From Massilia glaciei (GTDB lineage: Bacteria > Pseudomonadota > Gammaproteobacteria > Burkholderiales > Burkholderiaceae_D): DNA of 63,289 nt. The stretch's first letter is position 1. Each line of letters starts with the position of its first letter. The DNA is taken from contig NZ_PXWF02000042.1 in assembly GCF_003011895.2 (NCBI RefSeq), positions 20,001 to 83,289 on the forward strand, read 5' to 3'. Below the pieces are notes generated by a model, which worked only from the letters and a program-made list of their open reading frames with translations, did no database searches and was not told the origin of the DNA. Shown in pieces: positions 44,874-52,294 of this stretch. The position numbers and the translations under genes were made by a program.

Positions 44874-46019
44874 ATGCGAACCACCCTCAAACGGCTAAGC
44901 GTGATCGGCGCCGGCGCCATGCTGCTCGCCTGCGCCGACCTCGGCCGGCGGCTGCCCCAGAACGCGGCGCACGCGCCGGACCAGGGCGCGCGCTTGTCTG
45001 CCGACGACGCCTACGTGCTCGGGCGCCAGCACCACATCGCCGGGCGTGCCGCGCCGGCGGCGCGCTACTACCAGGCCGCGCTGGCGTCCGGCCCCGGCCA
45101 TGTCAACGCGCGCAACGGCCTGGCCACGCTGCTCGCCGAGCGCGGCGAATTCAGACAGGCGATCGCCATCTGGCAGGCGCTGACGGCCGACACGGCGCGC
45201 GCGTCCGGCGCCGGCGCCGCCTTCCTGTTCAGCAATCTGGGCTACGCCCACCTTCTCAGCGGCGACTACGAGCCGGCATTGACGGCGCTCGAGAAGGCGT
45301 GCGTGCTCGACCCGCTCAACGCGCGCGCGTGGCGGCACATGGGCGGCGCGCTGGCCAAGCTGGGGCAGGGCGGGCGCGCCGAGCTCATGTACAAGCAGGC
45401 GCGCGCCCTCGAAAAGCACGACTTCAAGGCCGACATCCGGGCCGTCGGGCCGCGCGCCGGCGCCGTGGCGGCGGGACCGGGCGAAGGCCGGGCCGGCCAG
45501 CACTGGGCCAGCACCGAGTTGCGCCAGACCAGCGCCGGCGTGTTCGAATTGCACCGGGTCGGGGCCGGTTCCGGCGCGGCGGCCATGCCGGCGACGAGCG
45601 CCGCCAGGGTGGACTTGTTGCCGCCGGTTGCCGCGCTTGTGCCCGCGGCGGCGTCGGCCGCGTCCGCCGCGCGGGACGGGGCGCGGCACACATTGGAGAT
45701 TCGCAACGGCAACGGTGTGACCGGCATGGCGCGCGCCCTGGGCCGCCGCATCGACGGCGCCGAGGTGCGGGTGGTGCGCCTGTCGAACCATCCCGGCTAT
45801 GGCGTGCGGAAAACGCGGGTCGAATACCAGAGCGGGTTGCGCGAGGCCGCGCGGCAACTGGCCGGGCGCTTCGGGCCGGCCGCGCTGGTCGAGGTCGACG
45901 GCGAAAGGCGCGCCGACATGCGGCTCGTGATCGGGCGCGACCGGATGCCGGGCAAGCTGGCGCGTAAGAAGGCGGAGGAGGTGGCGGAGCTGGTCGCCAA
46001 AATGGACTCGCCTCGGTAG
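44874..46019 (+). CDS. tadD: TadD-like TPR lipoprotein with C-terminal LytR_C-like domain
   Basis: 381-aa protein. The signal has a lipobox-like end (GAMLLACADLG), followed by TPR repeats (about 40-185: AYVLGRQHHIAGRAAPAARYYQAAL, FLFSNLGYAHLLSGDYEPALTALEKA, AWRHMGGALAKLGQGGRAELMYKQA). After an Ala-rich linker there is a ~85-residue domain (LEIRNGNGVTGMARALGRRIDG..., YQSGLREAARQLAGRFGPA.LVEVD) like LytR_C. TadD lipoproteins assist secretin or pilus biogenesis; the LytR_C part is an addition that may contact cell wall. It ends the Tad run. Confidence 0.82.
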   Translation: MRTTLKRLSVIGAGAMLLACADLGRRLPQNAAHAPDQGARLSADDAYVLGRQHHIAGRAAPAARYYQAALASGPGHVNARNGLATLLAERGEFRQAIAIWQALTADTARASGAGAAFLFSNLGYAHLLSGDYEPALTALEKACVLDPLNARAWRHMGGALAKLGQGGRAELMYKQARALEKHDFKADIRAVGPRAGAVAAGPGEGRAGQHWASTELRQTSAGVFELHRVGAGSGAAAMPATSAARVDLLPPVAALVPAAASAASAARDGARHTLEIRNGNGVTGMARALGRRIDGAEVRVVRLSNHPGYGVRKTRVEYQSGLREAARQLAGRFGPAALVEVDGERRADMRLVIGRDRMPGKLARKKAEEVAELVAKMDSPR

Positions 46020-46122
46020 CCGCCGGTTTCGCAGCCGCCCGGTTCGTTTGGTGCACATCAAGCGGCACCGCCGGGCGCACGCGACAATGGGTTTGATCAC
46101 CTACAACCCCTGGAGCCAACAC

Positions 46123-46434
46123 ATGACCCTCGCAAAACGTATCACCACCATTTTGTCCGCCTTCCTGATCGCTGCGCTGGTCGCCTGCGCGCCGACCGCC
46201 ACGCGCGAAGGAACGGGCCAGTACATCGACGACACCATCATCACGAGCAAGGTCAAGGCGGCGCTCGCGGCCGACCCCGACGTGAAGGCGACCGAAGTCA
46301 ATGTCGAGACCTTCAAGGGCGATGTGCAGCTCAGCGGCTTTGTCAGTTCCCCGGAACACGTGCAAAAAGCCGTGGAGCTGACGCGCAACATCGAGGGCGT
46401 CAAGTCGGTCAAAAACGACATGCGCATCAAATAG
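46123..46434 (+). CDS. BON domain lipoprotein
   Basis: 103-aa protein: lipoprotein signal (ITTILSAFLIAALVACAPTA), then one BON domain (GQYIDDTIITSKVKAALAADPDVKATEVNVETFKGDVQLSGFVSSPEHVQKAVELTRNIEGVKSVKNDMRIK). It is similar to the OsmY/DolP half-domain and probably lies in the periplasm or outer membrane with an envelope-stress role. The start with TGGAG upstream is chosen. Confidence 0.88.
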   Translation: MTLAKRITTILSAFLIAALVACAPTATREGTGQYIDDTIITSKVKAALAADPDVKATEVNVETFKGDVQLSGFVSSPEHVQKAVELTRNIEGVKSVKNDMRIK

Positions 46435-46454
46435 CAACAAGTGGCAACAGCCGT

Positions 46455-46481
46455 AAAAAAGCCGCCCCGAGGAGGGGCGGC
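46455..46481 (-). terminator. bidirectional-type terminator
   Basis: GCCGCCCC-5 nt-GGGGCGGC (46461-46481) with A6 at 46455-46460, read as a T-tract on the minus strand. It ends the DUF2807 transcript and sits between convergent genes. Confidence 0.75.
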
Positions 46482-46498
46482 TGTCGTTGGCGCGCGCC

Positions 46499-47269
46499 TT
46501 ATTGCCAGCTGACGCTGCCCAGTCCGCGCGCCGACGCGTTGCGCGCGGCCGGCTTGCCGTACACGGTGGCCGAACCGAGGCCGTTGAGGCTCAGATTGGC
46601 CGAATTTTTCGCGTACACCGTGGCGCTGCCAAGTCCTGTCATGTTCAGTTCGACGGCGTCGGCGCGCAACTGCTGCGCGTTGAGGCTGCCCACCCCGCCC
46701 ATCGTCGCGTGCAACATCTTGCTGTTGCCATTGATCGCGATGCGGCCCGCGCCCTGCAGGTCGAGTTCGATGCGCTCGCTCGCGCCCGCGTTGAGCGTCA
46801 TGCTGCCGACCCCGCCAAGATTGGCGTCGATGTGCTTGTAGCTGCCGGTGTGCGTGATGGCGCCGGCGCCGTCGAGCGTGAGCTTGATGCGCTCGCCCGA
46901 AAAGCCGCTGACCTCGGCCGATCCCACGCCGTGCGAAGCGAGCTCGCTCATGTTCGGCAAGGTCAGCTCGGCGCGCAACTCGGGTTTGCCGCGGCCCCAG
47001 CGGAAACCGCCTCCGCGACCGGTATCGATCTGCAAGGTGTCGCCTTGCTGCGACACCGACACCTTCGCCAGCGTCTCCTTGTCGCCGTACAGCACCAGCG
47101 ACGGCGCGTGACCCTGTTTCATGCGCAAGTTGATCACTCCGCCGAGCTTGACCTTGATGGCGCGCGCGTCGACCGCGCGCGCCTCGCTAAGCGTGTCCGA
47201 TGCGATGGCCGCGGCGCTGCCGGCGGCGAAGGTGGCGGCGAATACGGCGGTGCAAAATACTTTGTTCAT
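46499..47269 (-). CDS. DUF2807 (GIN domain) exported protein
   Basis: 256-aa protein with a signal peptide (VFCTAVFAATFAAGSAAA) and repeated right-handed-helix-like strands of the DUF2807/GIN family, previously called auto-transporter adhesin head (SELASHGVGSAEVSGFSGERIKLTLDGAG, LGGVGSMTLNAGASERIELDLQGAG, MTGLGSATVYAKNS). Recurrent G-x-G-S/A turns are evident. It lacks the usual C-terminal sorting segment, so it is probably periplasmic. Function unknown. Confidence 0.85.
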   Translation of the reverse strand: MNKVFCTAVFAATFAAGSAAAIASDTLSEARAVDARAIKVKLGGVINLRMKQGHAPSLVLYGDKETLAKVSVSQQGDTLQIDTGRGGGFRWGRGKPELRAELTLPNMSELASHGVGSAEVSGFSGERIKLTLDGAGAITHTGSYKHIDANLGGVGSMTLNAGASERIELDLQGAGRIAINGNSKMLHATMGGVGSLNAQQLRADAVELNMTGLGSATVYAKNSANLSLNGLGSATVYGKPAARNASARGLGSVSWQ

Positions 47270-47312
47270 GAGGGTCTTTCCGGTCGGTGCGGCGGTTGAG
47301 GGCGGTGCGGAA

Positions 47313-47516
47313 TCAGTCGGCCAGCTGGGCTTTTTGGGCCGCCGTCAGGCGCTTGGCGGTGACGTGCACGACCATCATGTTGGCGTCGGCGCCCGCCGGC
47401 ACGCTGACCGGCGCGGCATTGCGCGCGGCAGGTACGGCCGCCGTTGCGAGGGTGGTCACCGAGACCAGGCCGATGGCGATGATAAAGATGGCTTCCATGT
47501 TTTTTGCGATGTTCAT
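47313..47516 (-). CDS. small membrane or exported protein
   Basis: 67-aa peptide with one N-terminal hydrophobic segment (AIFIIAIGLVSVTTLATAAV) and a short tail (VVHVTAKRLTAAQKAQLAD). It lies 43 bp upstream of the DUF2807 gene on the same strand, so it may be co-transcribed. A ribosome-binding site (AGGAGCTCAC on the minus strand) precedes it. No known family. Confidence 0.55.
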   Translation of the reverse strand: MNIAKNMEAIFIIAIGLVSVTTLATAAVPAARNAAPVSVPAGADANMMVVHVTAKRLTAAQKAQLAD

Positions 47517-47834
47517 TGTGAGCTCCTGGTGGCATTAGTGCGTTGGGTTGAGTGAACTATAGCCAAGGCCCAACGCGGCAACTATCGGAATGCGATGAAG
47601 TGCCGGTTTTGCGGGCTGGAGGGTCGAAAACCGGCGCAAAGGAGCGTTTGGCCGGCGTTCCCGGCGCGGCTGCGGGGCCGCCCGCCAAGTTGCGGTAGCG
47701 GCGCGGGAAAACTGCTTCTACCGATTCGGGACAGCGCTTGCTGATGAGTACCAGCGTTCTTGTTTGCACTAGGCAATTGCGTTAGCATTGATTTAACAAC
47801 AGGGTCCTTTCATAAAATTCCAACAGGCGGAACC
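47517..47834. other. 318-bp divergent intergenic region
   Basis: No gene seen. It carries promoters for the small exported protein (TATAGT near 47560 on the minus strand) and for the membrane-protein gene. A G/C-rich central part has short dyads of no clear role. Confidence 0.4.
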
Positions 47835-48251
47835 ATGCATCCAGCATTCAGAAACACGTTGGCGGTGAGCGCCGGATTTGGGATTGGCAGCGTTGTTAAC
47901 ATGGGACTTATCGCGATTGGCGGGAGCATCATCGCACCGCCGCCCGGCACCGATACCGGCACGATCGACGGCTTGAAGGCCGCCATGCTGCTGTTCGAGC
48001 CGAAACATTTTATCTTTCCATTTTTAGCCCATGCGCTCGGCACCCTCGTCGGCGCGGCCGCCGCGGCCAGGATCGCGGCCAGTTTCAGAATGCAACTGGC
48101 GCTCGGCATCGGCGTCCTGTTCCTCGCGGGCGGGATAGTGGCGGTGATGATGCTGCCGGCACCCGCATGGTTCGACGCCCTCGACCTGACCGGCGCCTAT
48201 TTGCCGATGGCGTGGATCGGTTGGAAACTCGCCACGCGCAAAACGCGATGA
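47835..48251 (+). CDS. small polytopic membrane protein
   Basis: 138-aa protein with four predicted membrane helices (TLAVSAGFGIGSVVNMGLIAIGGSII; FPFLAHALGTLVGAAAAARIAA; LALGIGVLFLAGGIVAVMML; a C-terminal AYLPMAWIGWKLA). An AGGCGGA ribosome-binding site fixes the start. No known family that I can name. The 4-bp ATGA overlap with the hydrolase gene indicates a two-gene operon. Confidence 0.75.
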   Translation: MHPAFRNTLAVSAGFGIGSVVNMGLIAIGGSIIAPPPGTDTGTIDGLKAAMLLFEPKHFIFPFLAHALGTLVGAAAAARIAASFRMQLALGIGVLFLAGGIVAVMMLPAPAWFDALDLTGAYLPMAWIGWKLATRKTR

Positions 48252-49237
48252 AGGATTCGGCCGGGCCTACAAGCAGCCTTCCGCCCCGGAAAGCGGGACC
48301 GCGGCGGATTTTGTTGTACGCATTCGCGACGCTGGTCCTCGCTGCGGTCGTCGCCATCATCGTGGCCGGCGACAGGCTCAGCGATCCGGTCTTGAGAACG
48401 ATCGGCAGCGCACCGCCGGACATGCATGCCGCCCCGGCGCTGATATCGGTGGCGGCCGGGGAATCGGTTGCCGGTTGGTTTGTGCGAGGTGTACCGGGGC
48501 GGGGAGCGGTACCTCTTTTGCACGGGGTGCGAAGCGACCGGCGCCAAATGGCCGCGCGCGCGAGGTTCCTGACGAAGGCCGGCTATGCGGTCATGCTGAT
48601 CGACTTGTCCGCGCAAGGCGAGAGTTCGGCAGGACGGATAACGTTCGGCGTCCGGGAGTCGGTCGGGGTCAAGGCCGCCTTGGAATACCTGCGCGGCGAG
48701 CTACCGGACGAACAGCTCGGTGTCATCGGCGTTTCGCTTGGCGCCGCCGCGTTCGTGATGGCCCACGCGGCCCCGGCCCTCGATGCGGTGGTGCTTGAAT
48801 CCATGTACGCGACCATCGAGGACGCCGTTGAGGATCGCCTTGCGATCCGGCTCGGCACGCCGGGAAGGATGCTGTCGCCGCTGCTTCTATGGCAATTGCC
48901 TATCCGCCTCGGGGTGTCTGCGGACCAGATGCGTCCGCTCGAACACATGGGCGGATTGTCATCGCCTTTGCTCATCGCGTCGGGTATGCTCGACAGGCAC
49001 ACCCCGTTCGGCGAAACCGAACGCCTGTTCGAGGCGGCCAATGCGCCGAAGGAGTTGTGGCTGGTACGCGGCGCGAAGCATGTTGATCTGCGCGCCTTCG
49101 CGCCGCAGGACTACGAGGCAAGGATACTGGCATTTCTGATAAAACATATGGCAGGGAGCGATGGCCGCGCGGAGTCACGTACCGGATCGGTGCCGCGAAT
49201 GCAAAAAGGGTCACCTGCCGAAGCGGTAACCCCCTGA
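48248..49237 (+). CDS. membrane-anchored alpha/beta hydrolase
   Basis: 329-aa protein: an N-terminal membrane anchor (RRILLYAFATLVLAAVVAIIVAG), then an alpha/beta-hydrolase fold with the nucleophile elbow GVSLGA, an acid in SGMLDRHTP and the His in GAKHVDL. It is of the general BAAT/dienelactone hydrolase-like serine esterase type. The expected oxyanion HG motif appears as LLHGVRSDR. Substrate unknown. It is co-transcribed with the upstream membrane protein. The C-terminal ~20 residues run to the edge of the tRNA-Thr fragment. Confidence 0.85.
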   Translation: MKDSAGPTSSLPPRKAGPRRILLYAFATLVLAAVVAIIVAGDRLSDPVLRTIGSAPPDMHAAPALISVAAGESVAGWFVRGVPGRGAVPLLHGVRSDRRQMAARARFLTKAGYAVMLIDLSAQGESSAGRITFGVRESVGVKAALEYLRGELPDEQLGVIGVSLGAAAFVMAHAAPALDAVVLESMYATIEDAVEDRLAIRLGTPGRMLSPLLLWQLPIRLGVSADQMRPLEHMGGLSSPLLIASGMLDRHTPFGETERLFEAANAPKELWLVRGAKHVDLRAFAPQDYEARILAFLIKHMAGSDGRAESRTGSVPRMQKGSPAEAVTP

Positions 49238-49246
49238 TTTTCTTGA

Positions 49247-49300
49247 TAAATTCTGGTGCCGACTGCCGGTTTCGAACTGGCCACCTGATGATTACAAATC
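49247..49300 (-). repeat. duplicated tRNA-Thr 3' end (attachment-site-like direct repeat)
   Basis: 54 bp identical to 50851-50904, comprising the last 47 nt of the tRNA-Thr gene (CCA, acceptor 3' strand, T arm, variable region and anticodon region) plus 7 bp downstream. The similarity stops inside the anticodon stem. It lies in the orientation expected for the distal att site left by integration into the 3' end of the intact tRNA gene. Confidence 0.85.
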
Positions 49301-49793
49301 CGTATTCAAGAATTGGCGACAACAATTCAGAATAAATTAAAGTAGTTAAATCAGATGGTTACATTGACCTGTCTTTTTTCGGCAGCCCCATACTGCGCCA
49401 CTTTACTCTCTCCTAGTGTCCCGCCGTTGTCCCAGTGACGCACGACTTCCACAATTGCCTTGTTCTTGGTGTGATGCCTGCGCACAATTCCCCGCTAAGG
49501 CGACCGTGAGATGCCTCGAACTGGTCCACCTATTCGATGCAGGAATGATTGCCTCTTGCCGGGGAGAGGTGGATGTACAAAAGATGCGCTTGCTGAACCA
49601 GGACCGCTTCCTGGAAGATACTTGACACCGCAATGGCAGTGGCCTGCTGTGCCGCCTGCCTGGCATGGTCCTGACCGTGGCGTTCCCCAAGGGTTCGTGA
49701 TCCCTATGTTCGGCCTTAACAAGAAGGAGGTGCGCTGCGCCTCGTGGACAGCATCCCGCACGCCCTGCTTGCCAAGCTGCCACCGGACACCTT
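49301..49793. pseudogene. degenerate coding remnants inside the tRNA-Thr islet
   Basis: AT-rich at first, then high-GC with short disconnected open stretches on the plus strand (KATVRCLELVHLFDAGMI near 49497-49551; DSIPHALLAKLPPDTF ending about 49796). They look like pieces of one or more decayed genes; I cannot name the parent. No intact integrase or transposase is present. Confidence 0.35.
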
Positions 49794-50177
49794 CTAAAGG
49801 CGCGCGCGAAACCACGCCGCCAGCGCCGCCTCCGGCATGGTCCCTGCCGCCACCGCCAACACGACCGTGATCGCCTCGGCCGGCTCGAACGCCAGCGTCG
49901 CCCCGTTCAGGCGCAGAAACAGACGCGCCGCCAGCCAAGCGGTGCGCTTGTTGCCGTCGCTGAAACCGTGGCAACTGGCAAGGCCGTGGCAGTAGGCGGC
50001 CGCCAATTCGGCCGCATCCGGCGCCGGCTCACCGTACAATTCGCGCATGGCGGGGCGTTCCAGCGCCGCCTTGACCGCGTTCAGGTCGCGCACGCCGTCG
50101 AGCCCGCCGTGTTCGGCCAATTGGGCGTCGTGCATGGCCAGCACCACGTCCTCGCGCACCCACACCCAAGCTGTCAT
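49794..50177 (-). CDS. doc: Doc family toxin (Fic-like kinase/AMPylase fold)
   Basis: 127-aa protein with the Doc signature HGFSDGNKRTAW (His70-Trp81; HxFxDGNKR) and a typical helical fold (WVWVREDVVLAMHDAQLAEHGGLDGVRDLNAVKAALERP). Doc toxins phosphorylate EF-Tu and stop translation until neutralised. It overlaps the upstream antitoxin gene by 4 bp. All motif residues are present, so it is probably active. Confidence 0.92.
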   Translation of the reverse strand: MTAWVWVREDVVLAMHDAQLAEHGGLDGVRDLNAVKAALERPAMRELYGEPAPDAAELAAAYCHGLASCHGFSDGNKRTAWLAARLFLRLNGATLAFEPAEAITVVLAVAAGTMPEAALAAWFRARL

Positions 50178-50401
50178 TTGGCCAGTACGCGCAGGATCTC
50201 CCGGTCTTCGCGCATGATTTGCTCGGCTATCTCCATCTGCCGCCCGAATTCCGGGTTGTAGGCGGTGATCCGCAGCGCCCCGTCGGGGGCTTCGGTCAGG
50301 TAGATCGTGTCGCCCTTTACGATGTTGAGCTTGGTCTTGGCCTCCTTGTTCAAGATGAACCCTTCCGAGCCGCCCACCGTGGTTAGTTTAAATTGCATCA
50401 T
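50174..50401 (-). CDS. AbrB/SpoVT-type antitoxin
   Basis: 75-aa swapped-hairpin AbrB-like DNA-binding protein (FKLTTVGGSEGFILNKEAKTKLNIVKGDTIYLTEAPDGALRIT) with a short C-terminal helix (EFGRQMEIAEQIMREDREILRVLAK) that would bind the toxin. It is upstream of and overlaps doc. A strong ribosome-binding site (AGGAGG) precedes two tandem ATGs. It probably autoregulates through the dyad just upstream. Confidence 0.9.
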   Translation of the reverse strand: MMQFKLTTVGGSEGFILNKEAKTKLNIVKGDTIYLTEAPDGALRITAYNPEFGRQMEIAEQIMREDREILRVLAK

Positions 50402-50413
50402 CGCGCGCTCCTC

Positions 50414-50435
50414 CTATATAAGAAAAATTATATAG
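50414..50435. promoter_or_regulatory. inverted repeat upstream of the toxin-antitoxin genes
   Basis: CTATATAA-6 bp-TTATATAG, perfect 8-bp arms, 13 bp before the antitoxin start and overlapping the expected -10. It is a likely binding site for the AbrB-type antitoxin. Confidence 0.65.
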
Positions 50436-50531
50436 CCAACGGGCGACGGCCGCAAGCGCACTTGATGTGCCTCGTGTGTGCCTATTTGCTAACCCACAAA
50501 ACCCCGCCTGAGCGCGCGCGAGCCGATACCG

Positions 50532-50682
50532 CTGTTGGCGCCGACACCAAATTGACCCACAGCGCCGATTGCGCCTGACCCTGGCGCTGTCGTCGGGAGC
50601 CGCATGGCGCCTGCGTTTGCGCGAATTCGCCTGGGTCAACGAATTTCGGCCGCCTGGGTCAATTTGGCGTCGGCGCCAACAG
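50532..50682. mobile_element. 151-bp inverted-repeat element, IS21-end-like
   Basis: 28-bp terminal inverted repeats (50532-50559 and 50655-50682) differ at one position and include TTGGCG and TGGGTCAATTTGGCG. A further partial copy of the inner motif (CCTGGGTCAA) lies at 50630-50640. Multiple inward TGGGTCA motifs recall IS21-family ends. There is no transposase and no clear target duplication, so it is a MITE or a remnant. Confidence 0.55.
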
Positions 50683-50807
50683 GTAGGCCATCCTTGCATC
50701 CGGATGGTCATTTTGTGCGTGCCCGAAGGGGTCTTTACGTAGGTGGCCATGGTGCCTCAAAAGCTGGTGGGTGTACCGCTAGTGTACTTCTGGCGACCAC
50801 AAATGCA

Positions 50808-50839
50808 AACGCCTTACGTAATGGATTACGTAAGGCGTT
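50808..50839 (-). terminator. terminator of tRNA-Thr
   Basis: A perfect 14-bp stem (AACGCCTTACGTAA / TTACGTAAGGCGTT) with a 4-nt loop lies 19 bp after the tRNA 3' end on the minus strand, followed by TTTGCATTT. Confidence 0.65.
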
Positions 50840-50857
50840 GATTTTATTACTAAATTC

Positions 50858-50933
<76 letters not shown>

Positions 50934-50950
50934 AAAACTACTAGGCCCGA

Positions 50951-50956
50951 ATTATA
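50951..50956 (-). promoter_or_regulatory. -10 element of tRNA-Thr
   Basis: A perfect TATAAT on the minus strand, 17 bp before the tRNA 5' end, followed by a GC-rich discriminator (TCGGGCC) typical of growth-rate- and ppGpp-controlled stable RNA promoters. The -35 would fall in the end of sspB and is weak. Confidence 0.6.
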
Positions 50957-50959
50957 CCG

Positions 50960-51451
50960 CTATTTGATTCGGGTAAGCGTCGGGCGCCCGCCTTTTTTGG
51001 GCGGCTCGTCGTTGTCGTCGGCGACACGCGACACCGGCGCAGGCGCCGCGGCCAAGGCCGGCGCGCTCGGCACCGCTGACAGGGCCGGCGCCGCCTCTAC
51101 CGCCGGGGCCGCCCCCGCCTGCGGTTTCTCGGCCGCGGTCTCGGTCACCTCGAACGCCATGCCCTGGCCGTTCTCGTTGGCGTAGATCGCCAGCACGTTG
51201 TGCACAGGCACGTAAAGCTCGCGCGAGACGCCGCCGAAGCGGGCGTTGAAGCGGATCGCATCGTTGTCCATCTTCAGGCCCGAGGTGGCGCCGAAGCTGA
51301 TGTTGAGGACGATTTCGCCCTTTTTCACATACTCCATCGGCACCGTCGTGGCGGCGTCGACCTTGACTGCGAGGTAGGGCGTGAAGCCGCTGTCGGTGCA
51401 CCACTCGTAGATGGCGCGCAGCATGTAGGGCTTGGTTGAGATGTCTGACAT
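50960..51451 (-). CDS. sspB: ClpXP specificity-enhancing factor SspB
   Basis: 163-aa adaptor that delivers ssrA-tagged proteins to ClpXP. The folded N-terminal ~110 residues are typical (KPYMLRAIYEWCTDSGFTPYLAVKV, FGATSGLKMDNDAIRFNARFGG, LYVPVHNVLAIYANENGQGMAF). An Ala/Pro-rich flexible linker and a short C-terminal ClpX-binding tail follow (GRPTLTRIK). The start MSDISTKPY is chosen. It lies downstream of sspA on the same strand. Confidence 0.95.
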   Translation of the reverse strand: MSDISTKPYMLRAIYEWCTDSGFTPYLAVKVDAATTVPMEYVKKGEIVLNISFGATSGLKMDNDAIRFNARFGGVSRELYVPVHNVLAIYANENGQGMAFEVTETAAEKPQAGAAPAVEAAPALSAVPSAPALAAAPAPVSRVADDNDEPPKKGGRPTLTRIK

Positions 51452-51581
51452 TGGTTCTATGGCTGGTGATGGAAGTTGCACGCCAGTTTACTGTGAATTG
51501 CCTTGCGGCGTCAGAAAACTGTCGTGCAACCGGGCCGCGCGGGCCGCAGGGACTGCGATCAATACTGAATCAAACGCAAAA

Positions 51582-52193
51582 TCAACGACGCATGACCTTT
51601 TCGGACGGCGTCAGCGCCTCGATGTAGGCCGGGCGCGAGAAGATGCGTTCGGCGTACTTCATCAGCGGCGCGGCCGTCTTCGACAACTCGATGCCGTAGT
51701 GGTCCAAGCGCCACAGCAGCGGCGCGACCGCCACGTCGAGCATCGAGAACTCGTCGCCGAGCATGTACTTGTTCTTGAGGAACAGCGGCGCGAGCGTGGT
51801 CAGGCGGTCGCGGATCTCCGCGCGCGCCTTGTCGTGGCTCTTGTCGTTGGCCTTGGCGCGCTCGCTCTCGAGCACGTGCACGTGGACGAACAATTCCTTC
51901 TCGAAATTGAACAGCATCAGCCGCGCGCGCGCGCGCATCAAAGGGTCGGCCGGCATCAGTTGCGGATGCGGGAAGCGCTCGTCGATGTATTCGTTGATGA
52001 TGTTCGACTCGTACAGGATCAGCTCGCGCTCGACCAGGATCGGCACCTGGCCGTACGGGTTCATGGTCGAGATGTCTTCTGGCTTGTTGAACAGGTCGAC
52101 GTCGCGCACTTCGAAGTCCATGCCTTTTTCAAACAGGACCAGGCGGCAACGTTGGGAGAATGGGCACGTGGTGCCGGAGTAGAGAACCATCAT
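51582..52193 (-). CDS. sspA: stringent starvation protein A (GST fold)
   Basis: 203-aa glutathione-S-transferase-fold protein that binds RNA polymerase. Thioredoxin-like N-terminus (MVLYSGTTCPFSQRCRLVLFEKG..MNPYGQVPILVERELILYESNIINEYIDERFP) and a helical C-terminus. Being between petC and sspB is the standard betaproteobacterial arrangement. A second Met follows the first, so the exact start is uncertain by one residue. Confidence 0.95.
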   Translation of the reverse strand: MMVLYSGTTCPFSQRCRLVLFEKGMDFEVRDVDLFNKPEDISTMNPYGQVPILVERELILYESNIINEYIDERFPHPQLMPADPLMRARARLMLFNFEKELFVHVHVLESERAKANDKSHDKARAEIRDRLTTLAPLFLKNKYMLGDEFSMLDVAVAPLLWRLDHYGIELSKTAAPLMKYAERIFSRPAYIEALTPSEKVMRR

Positions 52194-52249
52194 TGTTATA
52201 GTTCCTTAGAAACAAAGGGGTGACACGACCAGCGCACCACCCCGAAATG

Positions 52250-52271
52250 ATTGCCCGCCGTGGCGGGCAAT
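52250..52271 (-). terminator. stem-loop between petC and sspA
   Basis: ATTGCCCGCC and GGCGGGCAAT form a perfect 10-bp stem with a 2-nt loop, 23 bp after the petC stop. No T-tract, so it may be a partial terminator or an RNA-processing/stability element between the pet and ssp genes. Confidence 0.5.
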
Positions 52272-52294
52272 GAATGAACGCGTGCTGATATTGC

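Larger units (their letters stand above)
49301..50857. mobile_element. ~1.6-kb tRNA-Thr-associated islet
   Basis: Segment between the intact tRNA-Thr gene and the duplicated tRNA 3' fragment. It carries a Doc/AbrB toxin-antitoxin pair, a 151-bp inverted-repeat element and decayed coding sequence, but no integrase. The geometry (complete tRNA on one side, 3' copy on the far side) matches site-specific integration. It is probably the remnant of a larger element, stabilised by the toxin-antitoxin genes. Confidence 0.7.
50402..50857. other. 456-bp non-coding part of the islet
   Basis: It contains the toxin-antitoxin operator-like dyad (50414-50435), the 151-bp inverted-repeat element (50532-50682) and the tRNA-Thr terminator hairpin (50808-50839), listed separately. 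No gene is convincing. Confidence 0.6.

Noticed and set aside
49254-49300. Possible second tRNA-Thr gene
   Set aside because: Only the 3' 47 nt are present; the D arm and 5' acceptor strand are missing, so it cannot fold as a tRNA.
50388-50750. Minus-strand frame upstream of the antitoxin
   Set aside because: It crosses the inverted-repeat element and the toxin-antitoxin operator, and its product has no conserved features.
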